Assembly (NCBI RefSeq): GCF_016917755.1
Contig: NZ_CP070326.1
Span: forward strand, 6,138,001-6,202,000
DNA: 64,000 bases
Source of the DNA: Streptomyces noursei
Lineage (GTDB): Bacteria > Actinomycetota > Actinomycetes > Streptomycetales > Streptomycetaceae
Direction of reading: 5' to 3'
Shown here: one piece after another, positions 53,647 to 61,389 of the stretch
How positions within the stretch are numbered: the stretch's first letter is position 1
Layout of the letters: every line of letters starts with the position of its first letter
The notes under the pieces: generated by a model
Database searches by the model: none
The model's input: only the letters and a program-made list of their open reading frames with translations
What the model was told of the DNA's origin: nothing
Program-made: the position numbers and the translations under genes

Positions 53647-54066
53647 TCAGGCGGTGGCGAGGTCCGGGCTGCTCGCGTCGTGGGCGGCGAGCCGCTCCTC
53701 GGCCAGGGCGACGGCGCCGGCGTCGTTCCGGGACGTGGCGACGGCCAGGGCGTTCCCGGCGAGGGTGTGGGCGCGCTGCCGGAGGGCCGTCACCCGGCTC
53801 CGGTCGCCGCCGTCGGTGGGCTCGGCGCGCAGCGGAGAGTGGCCGCTCAGCCGGGCGACCTCGACGGCGATGCGGTCGGCCGCCGAGGCCAGGGCGGCGC
53901 GCTCGGCGCCGCACTCGGTCAGGGCGTGCAGCTCGTCGGTGACGGTGAGCAGGGCGGTCAGCTGCCCGGCGAGCCGGATGTCCAGCTCCTCCTCACGGGA
54001 GCGGTGCGGGATCCCCGGGGCGACGGCCATGGTGTGGACCGACTTGGTGCGGATCGGTTCGTACAT
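53647..54066 (-). CDS. Conserved hypothetical helical protein
   Basis: 139 residues, rich in Ala, Leu, Glu and Arg, predicted mostly helical, with no membrane segment, signal or catalytic motif I recognise. It opens MYEPIRTKSVHTMA. The ATG follows AGGAGG at seven bases. That ribosome site lies in the 3' arm of a leader hairpin, and an upstream palindrome TTAGACACTGTCTAA may be an operator, so the gene appears regulated at two levels. Function unknown. Confidence 0.75.
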   Translation of the reverse strand: MYEPIRTKSVHTMAVAPGIPHRSREEELDIRLAGQLTALLTVTDELHALTECGAERAALASAADRIAVEVARLSGHSPLRAEPTDGGDRSRVTALRQRAHTLAGNALAVATSRNDAGAVALAEERLAAHDASSPDLATA

Positions 54067-54071
54067 GGGAC

Positions 54072-54120
54072 GGCCTCCTGAAAACGTCTAGGAGGCCATC
54101 CTAGCTTAGACACTGTCTAA
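54072..54120 (-). promoter_or_regulatory. Leader with operator palindrome and ribosome-site hairpin
   Basis: Two elements upstream of the hypothetical gene. The perfect palindrome TTAGACA-C-TGTCTAA at 54106-54120 looks like a repressor operator. Nearer the start, GGCCTCCT (54090-54097 read on the minus strand) pairs with AGGAGGCC (54072-54079), whose AGGAGG is the apparent Shine-Dalgarno; folding would hide it. Confidence 0.55.
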
Positions 54121-54150
54121 AGTTATGGTTCGTACAGAACTTGCTGTGCC

Positions 54151-55362
54151 TCAGTACTGTCCGTAACCGTCGAGGAAGGCGCCAATTCGAGTGACGGCGT
54201 CCGCCAGATCGTCCTTGTTCGGCAGCGTCACCAGGCGGAAGTGGTCCGGCTCGGGCCAGTTGAAGCCGGTGCCGTGGACGATCATGATCTTCTCGGCGCG
54301 CAGCAGGTCCAGCACCATCTGCCGGTCGTCCTTGACCTTGTACACCGCGGGATCCAGCCGGGGGAAGGCGTAGAGCGCGCCCTTCGGCTTGACGCAGCTG
54401 ACGCCCGGTATCTGCGTGAGCAGCTCGTAGGCGGTGTCCCGCTGCTCCAGGAGCCGGCCGCCGGGCAGCACCAGGTCGTTGATCGACTGCCGGCCGCCGA
54501 GGGCGGTGGCGACCGCGTGCTGCACCGGCATGTTGGCGCACAGCCGCATGTTCGCCAGGATCGTCAGCCCCTCGATGTAGGAGGAGGCGTGCGCCTTCGG
54601 ACCGCAGACCGCCAGCCAGCCGCTGCGGTAGCCGGCGACCCGGTACGCCTTGGACAGGCCGTTGAAGGTCAGTGTCAGCAGGTCCGGGGCGAGCGAGGCG
54701 AACGGGGTGTGGGTGACGCCGTCGTAGAGGATCTTGTCGTAGATCTCGTCGGCGCAGACGATCAGGTTGTGCCGGCGGGCGAGCTCGGCGATCCCGCGCA
54801 GCAGCTCGTCGTCGTAGACCGCGCCGGTGGGGTTGTTGGGGTTGATGACCACGATGGCCTTGGTGCGGTCGGTGACCTTGCGCTCGATGTCGGCCAGGTC
54901 CGGCATCCAGTCGGCCTGCTCGTCGCAGCGGTAGTGGACGGCGGTGCCGCCGGAGAGCGAGACCGAGGCCGTCCACAGCGGGTAGTCCGGCGCCGGGACC
55001 AGCACCTCGTCGCCGTCGTCCAGTAGCGCCTGCATGGACATCTGGATCAGCTCGGAGACGCCGTTGCCGAGGTAGACGTCGTCGACGGAGAGCTCGATGC
55101 CCTGGGTCTCGTAGTGCTGCACCACCGCGCGGCGGGCCGAGAGCAGACCCTTGGCGTCGCCGTAGCCGTGCGCGGTGCCGACCGAGCGGACGATGTCCTC
55201 CAGGATCTCCGGCGGGCACTCGAATCCGAAGGCCGCCGGGTTCCCGGTGTTCAGCTTGAGGATGCGGTGACCCGCCGCCTCCAGCCGCATGGCCTCTTCG
55301 AGGACCGGGCCGCGGATTTCGTAGCAGACGTTGGCGAGCTTCGTTGACTGGATCACCTGCAT
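54151..55362 (-). CDS. PLP-dependent aminotransferase (AlaA/aspartate aminotransferase fold I)
   Basis: 403-residue class I/II aminotransferase. The PLP lysine lies in NGLSKAYRVAGYRSGW; NPNNPTGAVYDDE and ADEIYDKILYD give the Asn and Asp/Tyr cofactor contacts. The start MQVIQSTKLANVCYEIRGP matches the AlaA type, which makes alanine from pyruvate and glutamate. The frame extends 66 codons further, but ATG 55362 directly behind a TAGAGT hexamer is the natural start, giving a leaderless transcript. Primary metabolism. Confidence 0.93.
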   Translation of the reverse strand: MQVIQSTKLANVCYEIRGPVLEEAMRLEAAGHRILKLNTGNPAAFGFECPPEILEDIVRSVGTAHGYGDAKGLLSARRAVVQHYETQGIELSVDDVYLGNGVSELIQMSMQALLDDGDEVLVPAPDYPLWTASVSLSGGTAVHYRCDEQADWMPDLADIERKVTDRTKAIVVINPNNPTGAVYDDELLRGIAELARRHNLIVCADEIYDKILYDGVTHTPFASLAPDLLTLTFNGLSKAYRVAGYRSGWLAVCGPKAHASSYIEGLTILANMRLCANMPVQHAVATALGGRQSINDLVLPGGRLLEQRDTAYELLTQIPGVSCVKPKGALYAFPRLDPAVYKVKDDRQMVLDLLRAEKIMIVHGTGFNWPEPDHFRLVTLPNKDDLADAVTRIGAFLDGYGQY

Positions 55363-55369
55363 GACGGCC

Positions 55370-55375
55370 ACTCTA
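55370..55375 (-). promoter_or_regulatory. -10 element of aminotransferase gene
   Basis: TAGAGT on the minus strand, seven bases before ATG 55362, with no ribosome site between. This is the common Streptomyces leaderless arrangement. I see no strong -35. Confidence 0.5.
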
Positions 55376-55510
55376 CGGGCGCGTAGCGGTGCGTGCCGGG
55401 TGGTTTTCGCCACGATGTGGCGGAGCGTGCGGCATTCGTTACCTGGTGTGACTGGTGGGGAGGGTGCTGATTTCGTGGCGGGGGTCGGCCGGCGGCCCGC
55501 GCCGGCGCGG

Positions 55511-57136
55511 TCAGCGGCGCCGGCCCGGCGTGCGCCGGATCGTGCGGCCCGCCAGGACATCTGTACGGCGGCCGTCCTCGATGACGAAGCGGCCGTCGAT
55601 CAGGACGTGCGGGATGCCGACCGGCAGGGCCCGCGGGGCGTCGAAGGTGGAGCCCGCGGCGACCGTCTGCGGATCGAAGAGGACCAGGTCGGCGCGGTAC
55701 CCCTCGCGGACCAGGCCGCGGTCGGGCAGCCGCAGCCGGGCGGCGGGGCGGGAGGTCAGGTGGGCGACGGTCTCCTCCAGGGAGAGGACGCCGAGGTCGC
55801 GGGCGTAGTGGCCGAGGTAGTGCGGAAACGTCCCGTACGCCCGCGGGTGCGGCTTGGTGCCCTGCAGGATGCCGTCGCTGCCGCCCGTGTGGACGGGGTG
55901 CCGCATGATGGCGCGGACGTTCTCCTCGTGGCCGACGTGCTGGAGGATCGTCGAGCCGAGGCGGTCGTCGATCAGCAGGCGACGGGCGGTGACCCAGGGG
56001 GCCTCGCCGCGCAGCGCCGCGGACCGGGCGACGGTCCGGCCGACGTACGAGCCGAGCCCGGGGTCGCTCACCCCGGAGACCTCGATGGTGTCCCACTCGA
56101 TCGGTACCCCGTGACAGCCGTCCGAGCCGACCTCCTCGACGTGGTGGCGGATCCGCTCGGCGGTCCCCGCGTCCTTGAGGCGGGCCAGGGTCGCCTCCGG
56201 ACCGCCCTCGTTGGCCCAACTCGGCAGCATCGCGACGAGGGTGGTGGAGCCCGGGGTGTAGGGGTAGGTGTCGAGACTGATGTCGGCGCCGCCGGCGAGT
56301 GCCGCGTCGAGCAGGGCGAGCAGCTCGGCGGCCCGTCCCTTGTTCACCCCGAAGTTCATCGTGGCGTGCGCGAGGTGCAGGGCGCAGCCCGCGTTCCGGG
56401 TGAGCTCGACCATCTCCTCATAGGCGGCCAGCGCCCCGGCTCCGTAGCTGCGGTGGTGCGGGCAGTAGTAGCCGTCGTACGCGGCCACCACCCGGCACAG
56501 CGCGGTGAGTTCGGCGTTCTCGGCGTACATGCCGGGGGTGTAGGTCAGGCCGGAGGACATGCCGACGGCGCCCTGCGCCAGGCCCTCGGCGACGAGCTGC
56601 CGCATCGCGTCGAGTTCGGCGGGGGAGGGGGTGCGGTCGTCCCAGCCGACGGCGTACATCCGGATGGTGCCCTGGGGGACGAGGTAGGCGGCGTTGACCG
56701 CGATGCCCCGGCCGCCGTGGGCGGTGTCGAGGGCGTCGAGGTAGCCGCCGACCGTGCGCCAGGAGAAGTCGATGTCCGCGCCGTCGCCGTTCCAGCCGGT
56801 GATGGCCCGGCGGACCTCGGCGAGCGTGCGGTCGTCGACCGGGGCGTAGGACAGGCCGTCCTGGCCGAGGACTTCGAGGGTGACGCCCTGGGCGGCCTTG
56901 GCGGTGTGCTCCGGGTCGCGCAGCAGCGCCAGGTCGCTGTGCGCGTGCATGTCGATGAAGCCGGGGGCGAGGGCGAGGCCGGCGGCGTCGACGGTGCGGG
57001 CGGCGGACGGGCGGGGGCCGGCGTCCGACGCGCGGTGGAGCGCGGCTATCCGGCCGTCGGCCAGGGCGACGTCGGCACGGTAGGAGGGCCCGCCGGACCC
57101 GTCGATGACGCGTACGTCGCGGAACACGGTGTCCAT
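55511..57136 (-). CDS. N-acyl-D-amino-acid deacylase (D-aminoacylase)
   Basis: 541-residue amidohydrolase-fold enzyme that frees D-amino acids from their N-acyl forms. Metal-binding HMHAHSDLALL is near residue 65; further His motifs include CPHHRSYG and HLAHATMNFG, and GGSDG near 365 carries the catalytic Asp. It follows the PLP lyase gene by 78 bases on the same strand, so the two probably form one unit: deacylation, then lyase. Divergent partner genes (kinase, IclR, RidA, permease) complete a D-amino-acid locus. Confidence 0.93.
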   Translation of the reverse strand: MDTVFRDVRVIDGSGGPSYRADVALADGRIAALHRASDAGPRPSAARTVDAAGLALAPGFIDMHAHSDLALLRDPEHTAKAAQGVTLEVLGQDGLSYAPVDDRTLAEVRRAITGWNGDGADIDFSWRTVGGYLDALDTAHGGRGIAVNAAYLVPQGTIRMYAVGWDDRTPSPAELDAMRQLVAEGLAQGAVGMSSGLTYTPGMYAENAELTALCRVVAAYDGYYCPHHRSYGAGALAAYEEMVELTRNAGCALHLAHATMNFGVNKGRAAELLALLDAALAGGADISLDTYPYTPGSTTLVAMLPSWANEGGPEATLARLKDAGTAERIRHHVEEVGSDGCHGVPIEWDTIEVSGVSDPGLGSYVGRTVARSAALRGEAPWVTARRLLIDDRLGSTILQHVGHEENVRAIMRHPVHTGGSDGILQGTKPHPRAYGTFPHYLGHYARDLGVLSLEETVAHLTSRPAARLRLPDRGLVREGYRADLVLFDPQTVAAGSTFDAPRALPVGIPHVLIDGRFVIEDGRRTDVLAGRTIRRTPGRRR

Positions 57137-57214
57137 GGGCGGGCTGCCTTTCTCGCTGCCGTTCTCGGGCCTGCTCGGGAGGCGGGCGGGGGCGGCCGGA
57201 CCACCCCCGCGGGA

Positions 57215-58504
57215 TCAGAAGAACGTGCGGATGAAATCGACGACCGTTCCGTCCTCCTCGACCAGCGGAATCAACTGCCACTTGTCGAAGGAGGTGCACG
57301 GGTGCGACAGGCCCAGGGCCACCCAGTCGCCGACCTCCAGGTCCCCGGCGTGCTCGGTGCGCAGCCAGGCGTGCTGGTCGGACAGACCGGTGACGGTGAT
57401 GCCGGCCGCCGGGCGCAGGGTGCCGTCCCGGCCGGAGCGCACGGTCTGGGCCCGCGGCAGATCGAGGTCGTACGCCGCGTCCCGCTTGCCCGCGTTGAGG
57501 AACGCCTGCTCGGGGGTGGGCCGGGAGACGACCTGCGCCCAGAGCCGGAAGGCGGGCTGCAGCGCCCCCTCGTCCGGCACCCGGTTGAAGGGGGTGAGGT
57601 GGCGGTAGTGCCCGTCGTCGTGCGAGACGTACGCGCCCGAGCGCAGCAGTTTGAGGATCGGCGCGGAGAGCTCGGGGAGGTCGGCGAAGACCTCGGCGAC
57701 GGTGTCGAACCACGCGCTGCCGCCGGCGCTGACCACGATCTCGTCGAGGTCGGCGAAGCGGCCGCAGGCGTCGAGGTCGGCGGCGAGCGCGACCAGCCGG
57801 CGCAGCCAGGCGGTGACCCGCTCCTGGTCCGCGTCGGGTACCTCGCCCTCGTAGCCGGCGACGCCGACCAGGCGGAGGGTGTCCACGCCCGCGATGACGT
57901 CGGCCAGTTCGCGGCACTCGGCCTCGGTGCGGGCGCCCGTCCGGGCCCCCTCGCCGGCGCCCAGTTCGATGACGACGTCCACCGGGCGGGTGGCCTCGGC
58001 GGCGCGCAGCGCGGCGTCCATCAGCTCGATGCCGCGCACCGAGTCGACGTAGCAGATGAAGCGGAAGTCCGGGTCGGCGGCCAGCTCGCCGGCGAGCCAG
58101 TGCAGCGCGGCGGCGTCGACGACCTCGTTGGCCAGGAAGATCCGCTGGATGCCGAAGTCGCGGTAGACGCGGGCCTGGTGGGGGACGGCGGCGGTGATCC
58201 CCCAGGCGCCGTGCGCCAACTGGCGGGCGAAGAGCTGCGGGGCCATGGAGGTCTTGCCGTGCGGGGCGAAGGCCAGGCCGTGCCGGGCGGCGTAGGTCTC
58301 CAGGAGGGCGAGGTTGTGCTCGACCGATGCGGCGGAGAGGGCGAGCACGGGTGTGGTGAAGCCGTCGGTGAAGAGGTTGCGGCGCTCGGCCGCCAGCTCC
58401 CCGACGGTGCGTCCGGCGGCATCCGGGGGGAGTGCCTTGAAGCGGTGATCGACCTTCTCGTCCGCGAGGTCGGTGAGTTCCTGCGCGAGCCGCTCGCCGG
58501 CCAT
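57215..58504 (-). CDS. PLP fold-III D-amino acid deaminase/aldolase (D-threonine aldolase-like)
   Basis: 429-residue member of the alanine-racemase-fold family that includes D-threonine aldolase and zinc-type D-serine dehydratase. The PLP lysine is in FAPHGKTSMAPQ; HDDGHYRHL is in the C-terminal domain and DWVALGLSHPCTSFDKW near the end contains the His and Cys that bind zinc in this family. It should cleave or deaminate a D-hydroxy amino acid; the substrate is not fixed by sequence. A deaminase would release a reactive enamine, and a RidA gene lies in the divergent operon. First gene of its unit, next to the IclR-type operator. Confidence 0.9.
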   Translation of the reverse strand: MAGERLAQELTDLADEKVDHRFKALPPDAAGRTVGELAAERRNLFTDGFTTPVLALSAASVEHNLALLETYAARHGLAFAPHGKTSMAPQLFARQLAHGAWGITAAVPHQARVYRDFGIQRIFLANEVVDAAALHWLAGELAADPDFRFICYVDSVRGIELMDAALRAAEATRPVDVVIELGAGEGARTGARTEAECRELADVIAGVDTLRLVGVAGYEGEVPDADQERVTAWLRRLVALAADLDACGRFADLDEIVVSAGGSAWFDTVAEVFADLPELSAPILKLLRSGAYVSHDDGHYRHLTPFNRVPDEGALQPAFRLWAQVVSRPTPEQAFLNAGKRDAAYDLDLPRAQTVRSGRDGTLRPAAGITVTGLSDQHAWLRTEHAGDLEVGDWVALGLSHPCTSFDKWQLIPLVEEDGTVVDFIRTFF

Positions 58505-58522
58505 GGAGCCTCCTCAAAGACC

Positions 58523-58543
58523 GTGTTGCACCCTCTGCAACAC
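58523..58543. promoter_or_regulatory. IclR-type operator in divergent promoter region
   Basis: Perfect 8-base arms GTGTTGCA (58523-58530) and TGCAACAC (58536-58543) with a CCCTC spacer. It lies 19 bases upstream of the PLP lyase start and next to the promoter of the opposite operon, which encodes an IclR regulator, so it can control both directions. Confidence 0.7.
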
Positions 58544-58546
58544 CCG

Positions 58547-58576
58547 TTGCGCATATCGCTGACAGCTGTCTAACAT
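58547..58576 (+). promoter_or_regulatory. Promoter of kinase-iclR-ridA operon
   Basis: TTGCGC (58547-58552), 18 bases, then TAACAT (58571-58576). The spacer ends with the palindrome GACAGCTGTC. The expected start near 58583 leaves a leader of about 260 bases that is GC-rich with repeated CCGG-type words; I see no riboswitch or gene in it. Confidence 0.5.
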
Positions 58577-58846
58577 CCGAGCCATCGCCCGGTCAATGGT
58601 GGGAAAACACGGGGCGAGGCAGGACGAAACGCGCCGCGGGCGGACGGAAAACCGCACGGAAAACCGGCCGCCGGAGGCCGGCACCGGAACCAGGCCGAAG
58701 ACCGGAGGGACATCCGGACCGGGAGCCGGTGCCGGACCGGCCGGGAGCCGGCCCGCCCCACCTCGCGGTACGGCGAACCCTCCCCGAGCGCGTCGAGCGG
58801 GGAAAACCCGCAGCGTCGGCGGCACAGCGAAGGAGCGCAACCGATC

Positions 58847-60049
58847 GTGACCAGGTCCTCGAACGTCAACGACACCCCCGTCCCGGCGGCCGGCGCCGCC
58901 CCGGACGTCGATGTCGTCTGCCTCGGCGAGTCCATGGTCACCTTCCTGCCCACCGCCCCCGGGCCGCTCGCCGACGTCCCCGCCTTCGAGCGCGCCATCG
59001 GCGGCGCGGAGTCCAACGTCGCCTGCGCCCTCGCCCGGGCCGGCCACCCCACCCGCTGGATCTCCCGGGTCGGCGCGGACGGCTTCGGCGACCACCTCGT
59101 CCGCGAGATCGCCGGGTACGGCGTGGACACCCGCGCGGTCCGGCGCGACCCCCTGCGCCCCACCGGCATCTACTTCCGCACCGCCGGCGACCGCGCCACC
59201 GCCGCCCACGAGGTCGCCTACTACCGCGCCGGCTCGGCCGCCTCCGCGATGGCCCCCGCCACCATCGACCTGACCGCCGTCCGCTCCGGCCGGGTGCTGC
59301 ACCTCTCCGGGATCACCGCCGCGCTCTCCGCGGACTGCCTCGGCCTGCTGCGCGTCCTGATGGCCCGCGCGCCGCACGCCCACGGCGACCCGCCGGCCGG
59401 CGCCACCCGCCCGCTGGTCTCCTTCGACGTCAACTACCGGCCGCACTTGTGGTCCGGCACGCAGGGCCCGCGGGTCCTCCTCGACCTGGCCCGCACCGCC
59501 GACGTGGTGTTCGTCGGCGCCGACGAGGCCCAGGCCGCCTGGGGCCTGCCCGACCCCCGGGCGGTCCGCGCGGCACTGCCCGAGCCGGAGACCCTGGTCG
59601 TCAAGCTCGGCGCGGCCGGGGCGCTGGTCTTCCGCCGCGCCCCCGGCGCCGCCGACCGCGACGAGGCCCCCACCGGCACCCTCGTCCCCGCCCCCACCGT
59701 CGACGTGGTCGCCGCGGTCGGTGCCGGCGACGCCTTCGCCGCCGGCTTCCTCTCCGCCGCCCTGCGCGGACTGCCGCTGCCCACCCGGGTCCGGCACGGC
59801 CACCTGTGGGCCGCCGCCGCCCTCACCGTCCCCGGCGACCTCGCCGCGCCCCCCGTCCGGGCCCTGGCCGACCGATTGGCCGCGCTCGACGACGGTGCCT
59901 GGGGGACACTGCACCTCGGCCCCGGCTGGACGGACGCCATGGAGGCCGCGGACCAGGAGGGACACGCAGTGGACGAGCGCAGCCGGACGACCGACGAGAG
60001 GCACGCCCCCGGCGCCGGCGGGGTCGAGCGAAGCGAGGCACGGGCATGA
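58847..60049 (+). CDS. PfkB-family sugar kinase (2-keto-3-deoxygluconate kinase-like)
   Basis: 400-residue ribokinase-fold kinase. N-terminal GESMVTFLP and GGAESNVA, and C-terminal DVVAAVGAGDAFAAGF with the catalytic Asp and anion hole, are diagnostic; the closest type I recognise is KDG kinase. GTG 58847 follows GAAGGAG. The tail beyond residue 370 is low-complexity. Its TGA overlaps the iclR ATG (ATGA), so the two are co-translated. Why a sugar kinase sits with D-amino-acid genes is unclear; the same gene set recurs in Streptomyces as far as I know. Confidence 0.92.
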   Translation: MTRSSNVNDTPVPAAGAAPDVDVVCLGESMVTFLPTAPGPLADVPAFERAIGGAESNVACALARAGHPTRWISRVGADGFGDHLVREIAGYGVDTRAVRRDPLRPTGIYFRTAGDRATAAHEVAYYRAGSAASAMAPATIDLTAVRSGRVLHLSGITAALSADCLGLLRVLMARAPHAHGDPPAGATRPLVSFDVNYRPHLWSGTQGPRVLLDLARTADVVFVGADEAQAAWGLPDPRAVRAALPEPETLVVKLGAAGALVFRRAPGAADRDEAPTGTLVPAPTVDVVAAVGAGDAFAAGFLSAALRGLPLPTRVRHGHLWAAAALTVPGDLAAPPVRALADRLAALDDGAWGTLHLGPGWTDAMEAADQEGHAVDERSRTTDERHAPGAGGVERSEARA

Positions 60050-60813
60050 GCCAGACCGTCGACCGTGCGCTGAGCATCCTGCCGCTGCTCGCCGAGGGAC
60101 CCGCCGACCTGGGGCAGGTCGCCGACCGGCTCGGCGTCCACAAGTCCACCGCGCTGCGCCTGCTGCGGACCCTCCACGAGCACGGCCTCGTCTACCGCCA
60201 GCCCGACCAGCGCTACCGCCTCGGCGCCCGGCTCATCGCCCTGGCCCAGGAGGCCGTGGAGAACCTCGACGTCCGCGAGATCGCCCACCCCCACCTCGTC
60301 GAACTCAACGAGACGTGCGGCCACACCGTCCACCTCGCGGTCTACGAGGAGAACGAGGTCCTCTACATCGACAAGGTCGACAGCCGCTACCCGGTCCGGA
60401 TGTACTCCCGGATCGGCAAGCCGGTGGCGATCACCGTCGCCGCGGTCGCCAAGCTGCTCCTGGCCGACCTGCCCGAGCCCGAGCGCCGCGCCCTCGCCGC
60501 GAAGCTCGACTACCCCCGCTACACGTCCCGTTCGACGCCCGACGCCGCGGCCTTCCTGGCCGAACTGGCCAAGGTGCGCGAACAGGGCTGGGCCACCGAC
60601 CTCGGTGGCCACGAGGAGTCCATCAACTGCATCGGCGCCCCCATCCGGGGCGCGGACGGGCGGGTCGCGGCCGCCATGTCGGTCTCCGCACCGAACGTCG
60701 TCGTCAGCGCGGAGGAACTCCTCGGTCTGCTCCCGCTGGTGCGCCGCACCGCCGACGCCATCAGCCGGGAGTACTCCGGCACCACAAGCCCCGGCCACAA
60801 GCCGGCCCCGTGA
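60046..60813 (+). CDS. IclR-family transcriptional regulator
   Basis: 255-residue regulator: an N-terminal winged helix (TVDRALSILPLLAEGP, LGVHKSTALRLLRTLHEHGLV) and the C-terminal IclR effector domain, with the INCIGAPIRGADGRVAAAMSVSAP core. Probably binds the 8-base-arm dyad at 58.5 kb and senses a substrate of the locus. Overlaps the kinase gene by four bases and precedes ridA by 20. Confidence 0.95.
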   Translation: MSQTVDRALSILPLLAEGPADLGQVADRLGVHKSTALRLLRTLHEHGLVYRQPDQRYRLGARLIALAQEAVENLDVREIAHPHLVELNETCGHTVHLAVYEENEVLYIDKVDSRYPVRMYSRIGKPVAITVAAVAKLLLADLPEPERRALAAKLDYPRYTSRSTPDAAAFLAELAKVREQGWATDLGGHEESINCIGAPIRGADGRVAAAMSVSAPNVVVSAEELLGLLPLVRRTADAISREYSGTTSPGHKPAP

Positions 60814-60833
60814 AGCACGTCTGAAGGACACAT

Positions 60834-61244
60834 ATGAGCGAGAAGATCGCCCTCACCCCGGCCACCCACACCACCCCGCCCGCGAAGTTCTCGCACGGCG
60901 TCAAGAAGGGCAACATCCTCCAGGTCGCCGGCCAGGTGGGCTTCCTGCCCGCCGTCGAGGGCCAGCCCCCGACGCCGGCCGGCCCGACGCTGCGCGAGCA
61001 GACCCTCCAGACCTTCGCCAACGTCCGGGCGATCCTCGAAGAGGGCGGCGCCACCTGGGACGACGTGATGATGATGCGCGTCTACCTCACCGACGTGGAC
61101 CACTTCGCCGAGATGAACGAGATCTACAACGCCTACTTCGAGGAGCAGGGCCTCACGGCGGCCCCGGCCGCCCGGACCACCGTCTACGTCGGCCTGCCCA
61201 AGGGCCTGCTCATCGAGATCGACGCGCTCGCCGTCCTGAGCTGA
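60834..61244 (+). CDS. RidA-family enamine/imine deaminase
   Basis: 136-residue YjgF/YER057c/UK114 protein, usual length. Conserved blocks: QVAGQVGFLP, QTFANVRAILEEGG, and the C-terminal Arg-containing AARTTVYVGLP with Glu in LIEIDALAV. RidA hydrolyses reactive 2-aminoacrylate-type enamines made by PLP dehydratases, which fits the lyase in the divergent unit. ATG 60834 follows AAGGACAC. Confidence 0.94.
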   Translation: MSEKIALTPATHTTPPAKFSHGVKKGNILQVAGQVGFLPAVEGQPPTPAGPTLREQTLQTFANVRAILEEGGATWDDVMMMRVYLTDVDHFAEMNEIYNAYFEEQGLTAAPAARTTVYVGLPKGLLIEIDALAVLS

Positions 61245-61305
61245 GGCATCAACACCCCTTGCACCGCCCGCCGTTAGCGCACCGCCGCGCGCACCGCCCG
61301 CCGCA

Positions 61306-61341
61306 CGGCACGGCGCCCCGTCCGACCGGGGCGCCGTGCCG
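61306..61341 (+). terminator. Hairpin between ridA and permease gene
   Basis: 15-base perfect inverted repeat (core GGCACGGCGCCCCG) around TCCGAC, about 60 bases after ridA and 49 before the permease. It should stop or weaken transcription, so the permease may have reduced or separate expression. Confidence 0.7.
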
Positions 61342-61389
61342 CGGTCCCCCCTGCCCGGACACCTCCATGCCTGACAACGGAGTCACCCC

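Noticed and set aside
55331..58573. 1080-codon plus-strand frame opposite the D-aminoacylase and lyase genes
   Set aside because: Gly/Val/Arg-rich antisense artefact; both minus-strand genes have full family motifs.
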